Of a stretch of DNA of 63,793 nucleotides, positions 17,165 to 26,398 are shown one piece after another. How positions within the stretch are numbered: position 1 is the first letter of the stretch; every line of letters starts with the position of its first letter. Source of the stretch: Ferruginibacter sp. (GTDB lineage: Bacteria > Bacteroidota > Bacteroidia > Chitinophagales > Chitinophagaceae); the NCBI GenBank assembly GCA_030831945.1, contig JAURKC010000024.1, positions 1 through 63,793 on the forward strand. Direction: 5' to 3'. The translations under genes and the position numbers were made by a program. The notes below the pieces were generated by a model, which worked only from the letters and a program-made list of their open reading frames with translations, ran no database searches and was not told the origin of the DNA.

Positions 17165-18736
17165 ATGGAAAGAAAAAAATTTATAAGAAATAGTTTGGCA
17201 TTACTTGCTCCTACTATGATTAGCGGAAACCCTATTCATATATTACAAGACCATCCTTTATTAAATACTGAACTGCTTGGAACTTCTTCTACTGATAAAG
17301 TACTTGTTATTATTCAATTGAGCGGAGGGAACGACGGATTAAATACGGTGGTTCCATTAAGTAATTATAACAATTATTACAATGCGAGAAACAATATAGC
17401 CTTACCTGAAAAGAAAATTTTGAAGCTTACAGGCAATAACGCCACAGGTATCCATCCTTCAATGACTGCCTTTCAAAAATTATTTCTAGATGGAAAATTA
17501 AATATTGTACAATCCGTTGGATATCCTCAACCAAGTTTTTCTCATTTTAGAGCAACCGATATTTGGATGTCTGGTTCAAGCAGCGATCAGTATTTAAATA
17601 CAGGATGGGCAGGGCGCTATTTAAATTATCAATACCCTGGTTATCCAGATGCCTATCCAAATTCAGACCATCCAGATCCAATTGCTATTCAAATTGGTTC
17701 TTTAGCATCGCTTACTTGTCAAGGACCAGCTGTAAATATGGCGTTGAGTATTTCAGATCCAAGTTCTTTTTATAATTTAATTGAAGGAACAGATGCAGTA
17801 GTGTCAAATACCAATGCAGGTTATGAACTTAGTTTTTTGAGAAGTATCGCAAAACAAACCAACCAATATACAGTAAGAATTAAAAAAGCTTCTGACAGTG
17901 TCAAACAACAAGTTACTTATCCTAATAACAGTTTAGCCGCTCAACTAAAAATTGTAGCCAGATTGATCAAGGGTGGCTTGGGCACCAAAGTGTACATGGT
18001 CAATTATGGAGGCTTTGATACACACTCTGGACAAGTGGTATTGACAGACACGACCACTGGCGCCCATGCAAATTTATTAAAAGGGCTTTCAGATTCTGTT
18101 GCTGCATTTCAGTCAGATCTATCTGGTTTAGAAATTGAAGATCGAGTTATAGGGATGACCTATTCTGAATTTGGAAGAAGAATAAAATCAAATGCAAGCG
18201 TTGGAACTGACCATGGATCAGCTGCTCCTTTATTTTTATTTGGCAAAAATGTTAGAGGAGGTATTTTTGGTGACAACCCAACAATACCTCCTACTGCAAC
18301 TAGTAATGACAATATTCCATACCAGTTTGACTTTAGGTCTATTTACAATACAATTTTGCAAAATTGGTTTTGTGTTTCACAAGTCGCCGAAATTGAAATC
18401 CTTTTAAAGCAATTTCCAATTATGCCATTGATCAATGCTAGTGTATGTGGTGCCAACAATAAAAATTCAATATTTTCCAAAGAGTCTCTCATTTATAATT
18501 ATCCAAATCCATTTAGCAATCTAACTAAAATAGAATTTAAAACACAAGGAGGACATACCATTTTGCAATTGTTAAATGGAGCTGGAATTGTTGTAAAATT
18601 ATTGGTAGATACTACTTACAATTTTGCAGGAACCAATAGCTATAATCTATATGGAGCAGGCTTATCTACAGGTGTTTATTATATTAGAATGCAGAATGGA
18701 GATAAGATATTTGTAAAGGCAATAATTAAGATATAA
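17165..18736 (+). CDS. DUF1501 family protein with T9SS sorting domain
   Basis: The 523-residue protein begins MERKKFIRNSLALLAP, a leader-like segment, then has the DUF1501 body: VIIQLSGGNDGLNTVVP (about 47-63), VQSVGYPQPSFSHFRATDIW, YGGFDTHSGQ, YSEFGRRIKSNASVGTDHG and APLFLFGKNV. These motifs resemble the alkaline-phosphatase/sulfatase-like fold of the family. Residues from about 440 form a type A T9SS sorting domain (IYNYPNPFSNLTKIEF ... GLSTGVYYIRMQNG). The protein is therefore probably secreted through the T9SS. It starts one base after the DUF1800 stop. Enzymatic activity has not been established for the family to my knowledge. Confidence 0.85.
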   Translation: MERKKFIRNSLALLAPTMISGNPIHILQDHPLLNTELLGTSSTDKVLVIIQLSGGNDGLNTVVPLSNYNNYYNARNNIALPEKKILKLTGNNATGIHPSMTAFQKLFLDGKLNIVQSVGYPQPSFSHFRATDIWMSGSSSDQYLNTGWAGRYLNYQYPGYPDAYPNSDHPDPIAIQIGSLASLTCQGPAVNMALSISDPSSFYNLIEGTDAVVSNTNAGYELSFLRSIAKQTNQYTVRIKKASDSVKQQVTYPNNSLAAQLKIVARLIKGGLGTKVYMVNYGGFDTHSGQVVLTDTTTGAHANLLKGLSDSVAAFQSDLSGLEIEDRVIGMTYSEFGRRIKSNASVGTDHGSAAPLFLFGKNVRGGIFGDNPTIPPTATSNDNIPYQFDFRSIYNTILQNWFCVSQVAEIEILLKQFPIMPLINASVCGANNKNSIFSKESLIYNYPNPFSNLTKIEFKTQGGHTILQLLNGAGIVVKLLVDTTYNFAGTNSYNLYGAGLSTGVYYIRMQNGDKIFVKAIIKI

Positions 18737-18831
18737 AATTAAATTTAGAATTTATTTCCACTGTAGGAGAAAAACACCCTCTACAATAATGCGAACCTAG
18801 TTTAATACCTCCAAATAAATAAAAGCTTCCA

Positions 18832-18945
18832 TTTTATAAAATACCGTTGAAACGGTTTTTATTTGAATATCGTTTTTATAGCCCACGGTTTAAATCGTGG
18901 ACTATAAAAAGTAATAATTTAAATCCAATGGATTTATCCATTTGC
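18832..18945. repeat. REP-like element, copy 2
   Basis: It has the same three-hairpin order as copy 1 (ACCGTTGAAACGGTT, GCCCACGGTTTAAATCGTGG, TCCAATGGA). The central palindrome is imperfect here, with one mismatch and one G-T pair. It lies in the 309-bp gap after the DUF1501 gene, which contains nothing else I can recognise. Confidence 0.7.
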
Positions 18946-19045
18946 TTCGTTAATATAATAAAATTTGCATTTTATTAAAAGCGATCGGAATAAATTTCTA
19001 ACTTTATAAAAGAAGAACTGCTAAATATTTATAAAGCCAAATTAA

Positions 19046-19930
19046 ATGAAAGTACTATCTACTTTATCCATCCTATTTATTACTATACAATCCTTAGCGC
19101 AAAACGCTTTACCCATAGCATCTTCCTTTCCTGTCTTACCTAAAGAGTACAAATGGACATCAAAAAGTGACCAACAAAAAATATTAAGCTTTTTAAAAAC
19201 AGAAAAAGAGAAATATTATAGTTATTTCAACAAAACATCGATTGAATACGGCATTGATTTTACAATGAATGGTTTGATTCAATCGCTGCACTTAATTGAT
19301 TTGAATAAAGATGGAATAGACGAAATTGTATTTACCGGTCAAAGTGGAGAAGAAGGTAACCGAGTAGATATTTTTAAAAAAGAAAAGAATTCTTACACTA
19401 AAATATTTTCGGAGAGACAAAATCTTACTGACATCATAACAACCCAAGATCAACTCTATCTTTTTATCTCAGATCCTGGATGTTGCGCTGAATATTCTAC
19501 CATTCAGAAAATCTATACAACTGATTTCAATTTATCTATCAGTTCCTTTCAGCAGACCTATCAATCCCAAATAATCAATCAAACTAAATTGCCATCATCT
19601 CTATTTAAAACCCCTATACCATTTAAAGTAACCTTAGAAGCCTATAAAGTAAGGTTGGAACCCGCTTTCGATGACTCAAGCAAAAAAGATTATGACGACA
19701 TGAACGAGTTTAAGCCTTCAGGAAATATTATAGCTAAGCTGCCCAACTATACGATCGGTAATGCCCTTGGATATATGACTGACCCATCAGGAACAAAATG
19801 GTGGTTCGTTGAAATCGATGAAAAAGCTCGATTAAGAAATGTTAAATACGACAGAACAGATCAGACAAAAAAATATCCAACCCGTCGTAAGGGTTGGATA
19901 AATAGTAAATACATTGAAAAAATAAATTAA
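19046..19930 (+). CDS. Secreted hypothetical protein, FG-GAP-like plus SH3-like region
   Basis: The 294-residue protein has a signal peptide (residues 1-18, ending LAQ). Residues 85-105 read LIDLNKDGIDEIVFTGQSG, a calcium-loop-like FG-GAP/VCBS motif. The C-terminal 100 residues contain a variant SH3-like segment ending RRKGWINSKYIEKIN, typical of bacterial SH3 domains that bind peptidoglycan or protein ligands. It stands alone, convergent with the GLPGLI gene 9 nt away. Its specific function is unknown. Confidence 0.6.
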   Translation: MKVLSTLSILFITIQSLAQNALPIASSFPVLPKEYKWTSKSDQQKILSFLKTEKEKYYSYFNKTSIEYGIDFTMNGLIQSLHLIDLNKDGIDEIVFTGQSGEEGNRVDIFKKEKNSYTKIFSERQNLTDIITTQDQLYLFISDPGCCAEYSTIQKIYTTDFNLSISSFQQTYQSQIINQTKLPSSLFKTPIPFKVTLEAYKVRLEPAFDDSSKKDYDDMNEFKPSGNIIAKLPNYTIGNALGYMTDPSGTKWWFVEIDEKARLRNVKYDRTDQTKKYPTRRKGWINSKYIEKIN

Positions 19931-19939
19931 AATATTTTT

Positions 19940-20764
19940 TTAATTGCCCACATTAATCCTAATGGGACCATTGCGTTGCATATCTTCCATAATTTTTCTC
20001 ATATTGTCCGTAAACTGAGCCCGAGTCATTACTTCACCCACGGTTGGTTTTATTAATTCTTTTTTAGCATACTTTCCTGAAATTTCTACAGCAGTAGTAA
20101 TCGATGCGCCGTTATCAGAATTTACTTCTAAGATGGCACCAGGTAAACCTGAAAAACTTTCTGGCCCAACAGAAACAGGAATATCTTCGGCATACCAAAC
20201 CACCACCTCAATCTCTCTTGGTTTATTGTCTACTCGGGCTTGGGTAGTATCTCTTCTAGGCGAACCGGGAGGTGGACCTCCAAAACTCATTCTCATCATC
20301 TGACCTGCAGAAGTAGTCGTTGCTTTTTTACAAAGATGCTTAGCAATCATCTTGGTTTCCTCAGATATTTTCCATTTTATTTGTCTAACAGAATCAACTA
20401 CCAAAAAATCTTTTTCAAAAAATGAACGAGCTTCATATTGCATCTGCGTTTTAAGATCAGTAAATGTCGTAGTAGAAGGCATCCTAAACATCATTCTTGG
20501 ACCACCCCTATCCCCTCCATTGTTAGCAAATGGATCAGGTGCTTCTTCTTCAATGATTGACTTAAATAAACTTGATTGCTCATTAAATAATAGTTGAAAC
20601 TTGTCAGTTCTAGACTCCGGAATTCTAGCCCTCATTTCAGGATCTGTAATATTTCTTCGCATATTAATTACGCGCTCAAATACAATTTTACCCTCTTTCA
20701 TTTGAGCAAAAGAAATAGTAAAACTTCCCAATAGAACAACCGATAAAGTAAATAATAGTTTCAT
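19940..20764 (-). CDS. GLPGLI family protein
   Basis: The 274-residue protein has a signal peptide (ending SFAQ) and the family motif FSGLPGAILEVNSDNG at about 209-224 (the GLPGLI signature, TIGR01200). It also has a W-Y-A-E-D-I-P-V stretch just before it and a Gly/Pro-rich internal loop (GGPPPGSPRR). It lies 36 nt downstream of a TonB-dependent receptor, the usual genomic partner of this family. It probably acts in the periplasm or at the outer membrane together with that receptor, but no biochemical role is established. Confidence 0.9.
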   Translation of the reverse strand: MKLLFTLSVVLLGSFTISFAQMKEGKIVFERVINMRRNITDPEMRARIPESRTDKFQLLFNEQSSLFKSIIEEEAPDPFANNGGDRGGPRMMFRMPSTTTFTDLKTQMQYEARSFFEKDFLVVDSVRQIKWKISEETKMIAKHLCKKATTTSAGQMMRMSFGGPPPGSPRRDTTQARVDNKPREIEVVVWYAEDIPVSVGPESFSGLPGAILEVNSDNGASITTAVEISGKYAKKELIKPTVGEVMTRAQFTDNMRKIMEDMQRNGPIRINVGN

Positions 20765-20800
20765 AATTCGAAATTTTTATAAAAGATAAATGTAGCATTT

Positions 20801-23617
20801 TTAATCCGCTCTCATCATAAATGTCCGAGCTCCACCTCTTCCGCCCTCAAGACCCGATTTTTGTAAACTGTAAGTAAAGCCTATTAAAAAATATTGGTTA
20901 ATCACATTATACTCCTGGTCAATAATTTGAGATTGCAATACCGTGCGACTTATACCAGCACTTTTGTTAAGCAAATCGTAAGCAGTAAGTTTCACCTCCG
21001 CACGTTTGTTTTTTAAGAAAAACTTAGAAAAATAAGCATTCCATATTGGAATAGCCGTATTAAAACCTTCTGCTCTTCCAGAATTAATGGTATAATTCAA
21101 TGACTGGTTTAATACTAAACCCCAGGGTAAGTTTTTAATGATATCAATCGAATACACTCTGGTTAAATAATTAGTATTTAAAGAAGGATTCTTTTTATTA
21201 TTAGTTACGCTATAAGAATATCTAGTCGAAAAATTAATATCAATCACATTGTTTACCATATAATTATAGGTGAGTGATGGCCCTGCACTCTTAATCACGA
21301 TATTATTTAAAGCTCCATTTGCGTAAGAGACATTATTGTTGAGTCCTATGTTTAATCCAAGATTTATTCTTGAATGAATTTTTTTCAATCCAAATCCATA
21401 GTTAGCATTTCCATTCACCCTATACACGCCATTAACATTGACTGGCTTAGACAATATCGTACGATTGGGTAGAATACTATCATAATTTACAATGGAATTA
21501 TCTGACAAAGTCGCATTTAAAAAAGCAAAAAAGTTTTTCTGAGAAATGAATTTAGAAGAAAAATATCTGAGATTTAAATTATGCGTATAGGTTCTTTGTA
21601 AATTAGGATTACCCATCACTGGATTATTGATATTGCTCAAATCCATGATTGGTTGTAACTGAGTTATTGAAGGCTGAGAGGTAGACGTTCGATAATTAAA
21701 ATTTAAGTTTTTGGTACGGGCAAAATTAAACTGCAGCATAGCTGTGGGAAGCAAGTCCGTGACTTGTTGATTCACTTTTACTAGCGTATTAATATTTAAA
21801 CCATTAATCTGGGTATTTTGAATAGAAACACCTGAAGAAAAACTAAACTTGTTTTGATTGGTTCTAAAATTCATACCCCCTCCCGAATACCTATAGGTGT
21901 TCTCATATTCATTGGTCAATCGATTGTTTAACAAATCATATTTACCATCTACTTTATTATTATCATACACTTTTCGGTGGCTAGACCCATCGCTCTCACT
22001 GATAAAAGAATTAAATTCTAACAAAGACTTTTTACTCATCGGCTCTGTATAAACCAAATTAGCTGAATAGTTAAGCGAATTGCCGTCTCGAATATTTTGT
22101 TGATCAATTAATGAATCTTTGATAACCCCCGAATTTAAATAGGTTTTTAAATTGGAAAGTTGATACCCATTCGATGTAGATTGATTATACCCAAATGTTA
22201 TGGTAGAAGAAATTGTACGTCCTTTTTTAGCAAACTTTTTTCTTAACAATAAATTACCTGATGCATTCAATGCATCGGTCTCACTAGAGGAGTTGGTTTC
22301 AGAAGAATTAGCTATTTTACCATCTGGAAAAATAGTCGTTGCAGAAGAAATTCCTAAAGCGCTGCTATGCTGTGTGGTAATAGCAGGCGTAAATTTAAAA
22401 GAGAATTTATCAGAAACCTTTTGATCTAAAGTACTTCCAAACTTTGCCTGTCGATCTTTTGATCGAGAACTAGCATTGGAATTTTGACTAAAAATATTTC
22501 CCGGAATAAGGTTTTGAATAAAAGACTTACTAATCATATTTCGATCGATATCACTGGCTGAAATATTCGAGTTAAAATCAGTATTCTTATTATTTAAAAC
22601 ATTTGAATAATTACCTCCACCTGCATAGGTATTAGCAACCCCTTGTGAATTTGCACCCCCTAGGCCACCTCCACCCATATCACCCATTACGATCGTCACG
22701 CCTCCACCGCCACCTGGTCGCATTCCACCACCTGCACCAGAAAAATTAGCTACATCACCAAAAGAAAAACCTTGTCGATTGGTATTATTAGCCATTGCGA
22801 TCAACGAAATTTGTTCCTCATCATTTAATCGATTCACATTCCCCTGCGCATCCCATCTGCCAGGATCACCTGCTGCTCCACTTAATTTACCAAAGGTGGA
22901 ATGATTTCTATCTTTTTTTAATTTAATATTGATACTTGTCTGCTCGTTACCATCATCAATGCCTGTAAACATTGATTGATCAGACTTTTTATCGAAGACC
23001 TGAATTTTATCTACCGCATCTGCTGGTAGGTTTCGAGTAGCCATTTTTGGGTCGCCAGTAAAAAACTCTTTTCCATTCACATATACTTTAGCAACAGACT
23101 TTCCATTCACAGTAATTGATCCAGATTTATCTACTTCAATACCTGGCATTTTCTTTAACATATCCTCCACCACTGCATTAGGCAATGTCTTGAAATTTTC
23201 AGAATTAAATTCAATGGTATCATTATTAATCACTACTGGTGGCCTTTTCGCAATAATATTAATATTCTCCATCCTACTGGTATCCGTCATATAAATATTA
23301 CCTAGCGATAATTTTGCCGTTGACCCTACTTTAATTGCCAACCACAAGGGATGGTAACCAACATAAGAAATAGAAATCAAATATTTTCCAGCTACTACAT
23401 TTTTTAATTGGAAAAACCCTTGCTCATTCGTCCTCGTAAAACTTATTAAGGAAGAATCCTTAGCCCTTGCCAAAGAAATAGTAGCCGAAATAAGCGGTTT
23501 ATTTAAACTGCTATCCGTAACAGATCCATCAATCAAAATATTTTGAGCAGTTAATAGTTTACCAACCAATATGAAAACGGTTAGAAAAAATAGGTTAACT
23601 ATAGATTTTGGGTGCAT
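20801..23617 (-). CDS. TonB-dependent receptor-like outer membrane protein (OMP_b-brl_3 type)
   Basis: The 938-residue protein has a signal peptide, an N-terminal carboxypeptidase-regulatory-like beta-sandwich (DGSVTDSSLNKPLISATISL, about 29-110), and a plug domain with DMLKKMPGIEVDKSGSITV and VYVNGKEFFTGDP. A long outer-membrane beta-barrel follows to the C-terminus. A Gly-rich insert of about 30 residues near 290-320 (GAGGGMRPGGGGG) is unusual. No SusD partner is present, so this is not a SusCD glycan locus; pairing with a GLPGLI protein suggests peptide or metal handling (inference). A TAATTTTG -7 element lies about 75 nt upstream. Confidence 0.85.
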   Translation of the reverse strand: MHPKSIVNLFFLTVFILVGKLLTAQNILIDGSVTDSSLNKPLISATISLARAKDSSLISFTRTNEQGFFQLKNVVAGKYLISISYVGYHPLWLAIKVGSTAKLSLGNIYMTDTSRMENINIIAKRPPVVINNDTIEFNSENFKTLPNAVVEDMLKKMPGIEVDKSGSITVNGKSVAKVYVNGKEFFTGDPKMATRNLPADAVDKIQVFDKKSDQSMFTGIDDGNEQTSINIKLKKDRNHSTFGKLSGAAGDPGRWDAQGNVNRLNDEEQISLIAMANNTNRQGFSFGDVANFSGAGGGMRPGGGGGVTIVMGDMGGGGLGGANSQGVANTYAGGGNYSNVLNNKNTDFNSNISASDIDRNMISKSFIQNLIPGNIFSQNSNASSRSKDRQAKFGSTLDQKVSDKFSFKFTPAITTQHSSALGISSATTIFPDGKIANSSETNSSSETDALNASGNLLLRKKFAKKGRTISSTITFGYNQSTSNGYQLSNLKTYLNSGVIKDSLIDQQNIRDGNSLNYSANLVYTEPMSKKSLLEFNSFISESDGSSHRKVYDNNKVDGKYDLLNNRLTNEYENTYRYSGGGMNFRTNQNKFSFSSGVSIQNTQINGLNINTLVKVNQQVTDLLPTAMLQFNFARTKNLNFNYRTSTSQPSITQLQPIMDLSNINNPVMGNPNLQRTYTHNLNLRYFSSKFISQKNFFAFLNATLSDNSIVNYDSILPNRTILSKPVNVNGVYRVNGNANYGFGLKKIHSRINLGLNIGLNNNVSYANGALNNIVIKSAGPSLTYNYMVNNVIDINFSTRYSYSVTNNKKNPSLNTNYLTRVYSIDIIKNLPWGLVLNQSLNYTINSGRAEGFNTAIPIWNAYFSKFFLKNKRAEVKLTAYDLLNKSAGISRTVLQSQIIDQEYNVINQYFLIGFTYSLQKSGLEGGRGGARTFMMRAD

Positions 23618-23690
23618 AAATTCGAATAATAAATTTCTACGAAGGTTGATAAAATAAGCTGTTGACTGGAATACGACCCTTCATTCATTG

Positions 23691-23698
23691 CAAAATTA
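23691..23698 (-). promoter_or_regulatory. Candidate -7 element for the TonB-receptor operon
   Basis: The minus strand reads TAATTTTG (consensus TAnnTTTG), about 75 nt upstream of the ATG at 23617. No clear -33 box is seen. Confidence 0.4.
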
Positions 23699-23905
23699 CA
23701 TATAAATCCATGAAAATAAAGTAGTGGTCTTTAAATATAAGTTAAGCTCATCAAAATGAGTAAGGGTTTACTCTAAAAAAGCTGTCTTTTGCTAGAATCA
23801 AAATAGTAGGTATATTTAATTTCGGTGCAACTACTTTATAAAAATAAAAAGGTTTCATCAACAACAATAATTTATCCATCGACTTTACTTTCAATTAAAC
23901 ATCCA

Positions 23906-25348
23906 ATGAACACAAACAAAAAATCACGTAGATCATTTCTAAAAAAAGCGTTAGCGCTTTCTGCCGCTTCCGCTGTTGCACCTTCTGTGTGGAACAATGC
24001 AACTGCCAATATTTTTGAAAAAAAGAGTTTTCGCAAAGCAGGAGAAAAAGTTAATCTAGCCTGTATTGGTATCGGTAATCAAGGTGGGTCAGATGTATTT
24101 TCTATGTTTAATACAGGCTTGTGTAATTTGGTTGCTTTTTGTGATGTAGATATGGGTGCGCCTCAAACCCTCGAGGTATTAAAAAAATTTCCAGACGTAC
24201 CCCGCTTCCAAGACTTTAGAAAAATGTTTGAAAAAATGGGTAACCAAATTGAAGCGGTTACCATTGGTGTTCCCGATCATTCCCATTTTCCGATTACCAT
24301 GATGGCATTGGGTTTAGGAAAACATGTATACGTTGAAAAGCCTATGGCCCGTACCTTCCATGAAGTTGAACTGATGATGATGGCTGCTCGCAAGCATTCA
24401 AAACAAGTTACCCAAATGGGCAACCAAGGCCATTCTGATGGAAATTATTTTCAATTTAAAGCATGGAAAGAGGCAGGTATTATTAAAGACGTAACTGCAA
24501 TTACCGCCCACATGAATTCTTCTCGCAGATGGTATGGATGGGATCCAACTATTAAAAGTTTTCCTGCGGCAGAACCTATTCCTTCAACATTGGATTGGGA
24601 TATCTGGACAGGCGTAACGCAACCACATGCATACAATCACGATTTTGTAAATGGACAATGGAGAAGTTGGTATGACTTTGGAATGGGTGCTTTAGGAGAT
24701 TGGGGCGCTCATCTTATCGATACTTGCCATCAATTTTTAGATCTCGGTTTACCTACTGAAATTAATATGTTGAGAGCCGATGGACATAATCCTTTTTTCT
24801 ATCCGATGGCTTCAACTATTTTATTCAAATTTCCAGAAAGAGCCAATATGCCCGCTTGTGATATTACCTGGTATGATGGATTAAAAAATATACCTCCCGT
24901 TCCTGAAGGATATGGTGTGTCTGAATTAGATCCAAATATTCCACCTACCAGTGTGGGTAAAATTCAACCGGTAAAATTAAATCCAGGTAAAATTATTTAT
25001 AGCAAGGACTTGATTTTTAAAGGTGGTTCCCATGGAAGTACGCTATCGATTATCCCTGCTGACAAAGCAAAAGACATGGCTTCTAAATTACCTGAAGTAC
25101 CTAAGAGTCCTTCGAATCACTACGCCAACTTTTTAAAAGCTTGCAAAGGTGAAGAGCAAACTCGTTCTCCATTTGAAATAGCCGGTCCACTAAGTCAAGT
25201 ATTCGCATTGGGAGTGATGGCTCAGAAATTAAACACTAAATTATTATTTGATAGAAAGACTAAACAGATTACTAATAATAAATTAGCCAATCAATTATTA
25301 ACTGGTCTTCCACCTCGTAAGGGTTGGGAACAATACTACAAGATTTAA
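23906..25348 (+). CDS. Secreted Gfo/Idh/MocA family oxidoreductase
   Basis: The protein is 480 residues from ATG 23906. An upstream in-frame GTG at 23825 is rejected because the ATG puts a twin-arginine leader (SRRSFLKKALALSAASA) at the N-terminus. The Rossmann motif CIGIGNQGGSDVF follows, then the catalytic-type EKP motif (YVEKPMARTF) and a C-terminal GFO_IDH_MocA-like domain. NAD(P) binding before Tat export is typical of this subfamily. The sugar isomerase-like gene follows after 33 nt. Together they look like a two-step modification of an exported sugar or inositol compound; the substrate is unknown. Confidence 0.85.
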   Translation: MNTNKKSRRSFLKKALALSAASAVAPSVWNNATANIFEKKSFRKAGEKVNLACIGIGNQGGSDVFSMFNTGLCNLVAFCDVDMGAPQTLEVLKKFPDVPRFQDFRKMFEKMGNQIEAVTIGVPDHSHFPITMMALGLGKHVYVEKPMARTFHEVELMMMAARKHSKQVTQMGNQGHSDGNYFQFKAWKEAGIIKDVTAITAHMNSSRRWYGWDPTIKSFPAAEPIPSTLDWDIWTGVTQPHAYNHDFVNGQWRSWYDFGMGALGDWGAHLIDTCHQFLDLGLPTEINMLRADGHNPFFYPMASTILFKFPERANMPACDITWYDGLKNIPPVPEGYGVSELDPNIPPTSVGKIQPVKLNPGKIIYSKDLIFKGGSHGSTLSIIPADKAKDMASKLPEVPKSPSNHYANFLKACKGEEQTRSPFEIAGPLSQVFALGVMAQKLNTKLLFDRKTKQITNNKLANQLLTGLPPRKGWEQYYKI

Positions 25349-25381
25349 TTTCAAATAAAATCATTCAAAAATAAATAAACA

Positions 25382-26224
25382 ATGAAAAAAATTATAGTTT
25401 TTTTAATCGCTGGTTTCATCACCTTTCTTCCTCAAGCAATACTAGCGCAGAAAGCAGAACGCCCAGGACCTCAGCCAGCTGTTGAAAATGCAGAGAAGTT
25501 TAAACTAGGCATTGCTGGATATACTTTTGCAAAAATTGATATTGATAAAACCTTGGAGACCTTTCAAAAGATGGATCTACATTATTTCACCATCAAAGAT
25601 TTTCATCTTCCGCTCAACAGTACTGTTGAACAAATTGCTGCCTTTAATGAAAAATTAAAATCAAAAGGAGTGATAGGTTATGCAGTAGGCCCTATTTATT
25701 TAAAGTCTGAATCTGAAGTAGATCGTGCCTTTGAATATGCCAAAAAGGTGGGTGTAAAAATGATCATCGGCGTTCCCAATTACGAGTTACTTCCTTACGT
25801 CAATAATAAGGTAAAAGAATATGATATTAAATTGGCTATTCATTTGCATGGTCCGGATATTGCTATCTATCCAGATGCAGAAGATGTCTGGAATCATGTA
25901 AAAGATCTTGATCCAAGAATGGGAATGTGTTTAGACATTGGCCATGATACCAGAGCAGGAAAAGATGCGGTAGCTGATCTCAAATTGTATAAGTCAAGGG
26001 TATTTGACATTCATTTAAAAGATGTAACAGCACCAACAAAACTAGGTTACTCACTTGAAATCGGCCGAGGTATTATTGACTTCCCAGCCTTTGTTAAAAT
26101 GTTACGTAAGGTAGGCTATACCGGTGTAGTAGGTTTAGAACACGAAAAGGATATGAGCAATCCATTTATGGGTATTGGGGAAGATATTGGTTATTTCAGA
26201 GGAGTGATTAAGGCGACTAGATAA
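25382..26224 (+). CDS. Secreted sugar phosphate isomerase/epimerase-like TIM-barrel protein
   Basis: The 280-residue protein has a signal peptide (ending LAQ) and an AP-endonuclease-2/xylose-isomerase-like TIM barrel. Putative metal ligands lie in HLHGPDIAIYP (about 160), MCLDIGHDTRAG (about 181-192), FDIHLKDV (about 208) and GLEHEKDM (about 258). It directly follows the Gfo/Idh/MocA oxidoreductase, a frequent pair in Bacteroidota sugar utilisation. It probably isomerises or epimerises the oxidised product in the periplasm (inference). Confidence 0.85.
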   Translation: MKKIIVFLIAGFITFLPQAILAQKAERPGPQPAVENAEKFKLGIAGYTFAKIDIDKTLETFQKMDLHYFTIKDFHLPLNSTVEQIAAFNEKLKSKGVIGYAVGPIYLKSESEVDRAFEYAKKVGVKMIIGVPNYELLPYVNNKVKEYDIKLAIHLHGPDIAIYPDAEDVWNHVKDLDPRMGMCLDIGHDTRAGKDAVADLKLYKSRVFDIHLKDVTAPTKLGYSLEIGRGIIDFPAFVKMLRKVGYTGVVGLEHEKDMSNPFMGIGEDIGYFRGVIKATR

Positions 26225-26398
26225 GCGTTGGATAATAACAAATAATTTGAATGCTAGTTAGGTGTACTATTTAGTGAAAATTGAGAAAGATACTCCCTTA
26301 ACTCAACTACTATCATTGAGTAGGCATTTAATTTTTAGATTTTAATGGATTGGAAATTAAGTAATAAATAAGTTAAAGTACAAAAACAATATTTTAAC

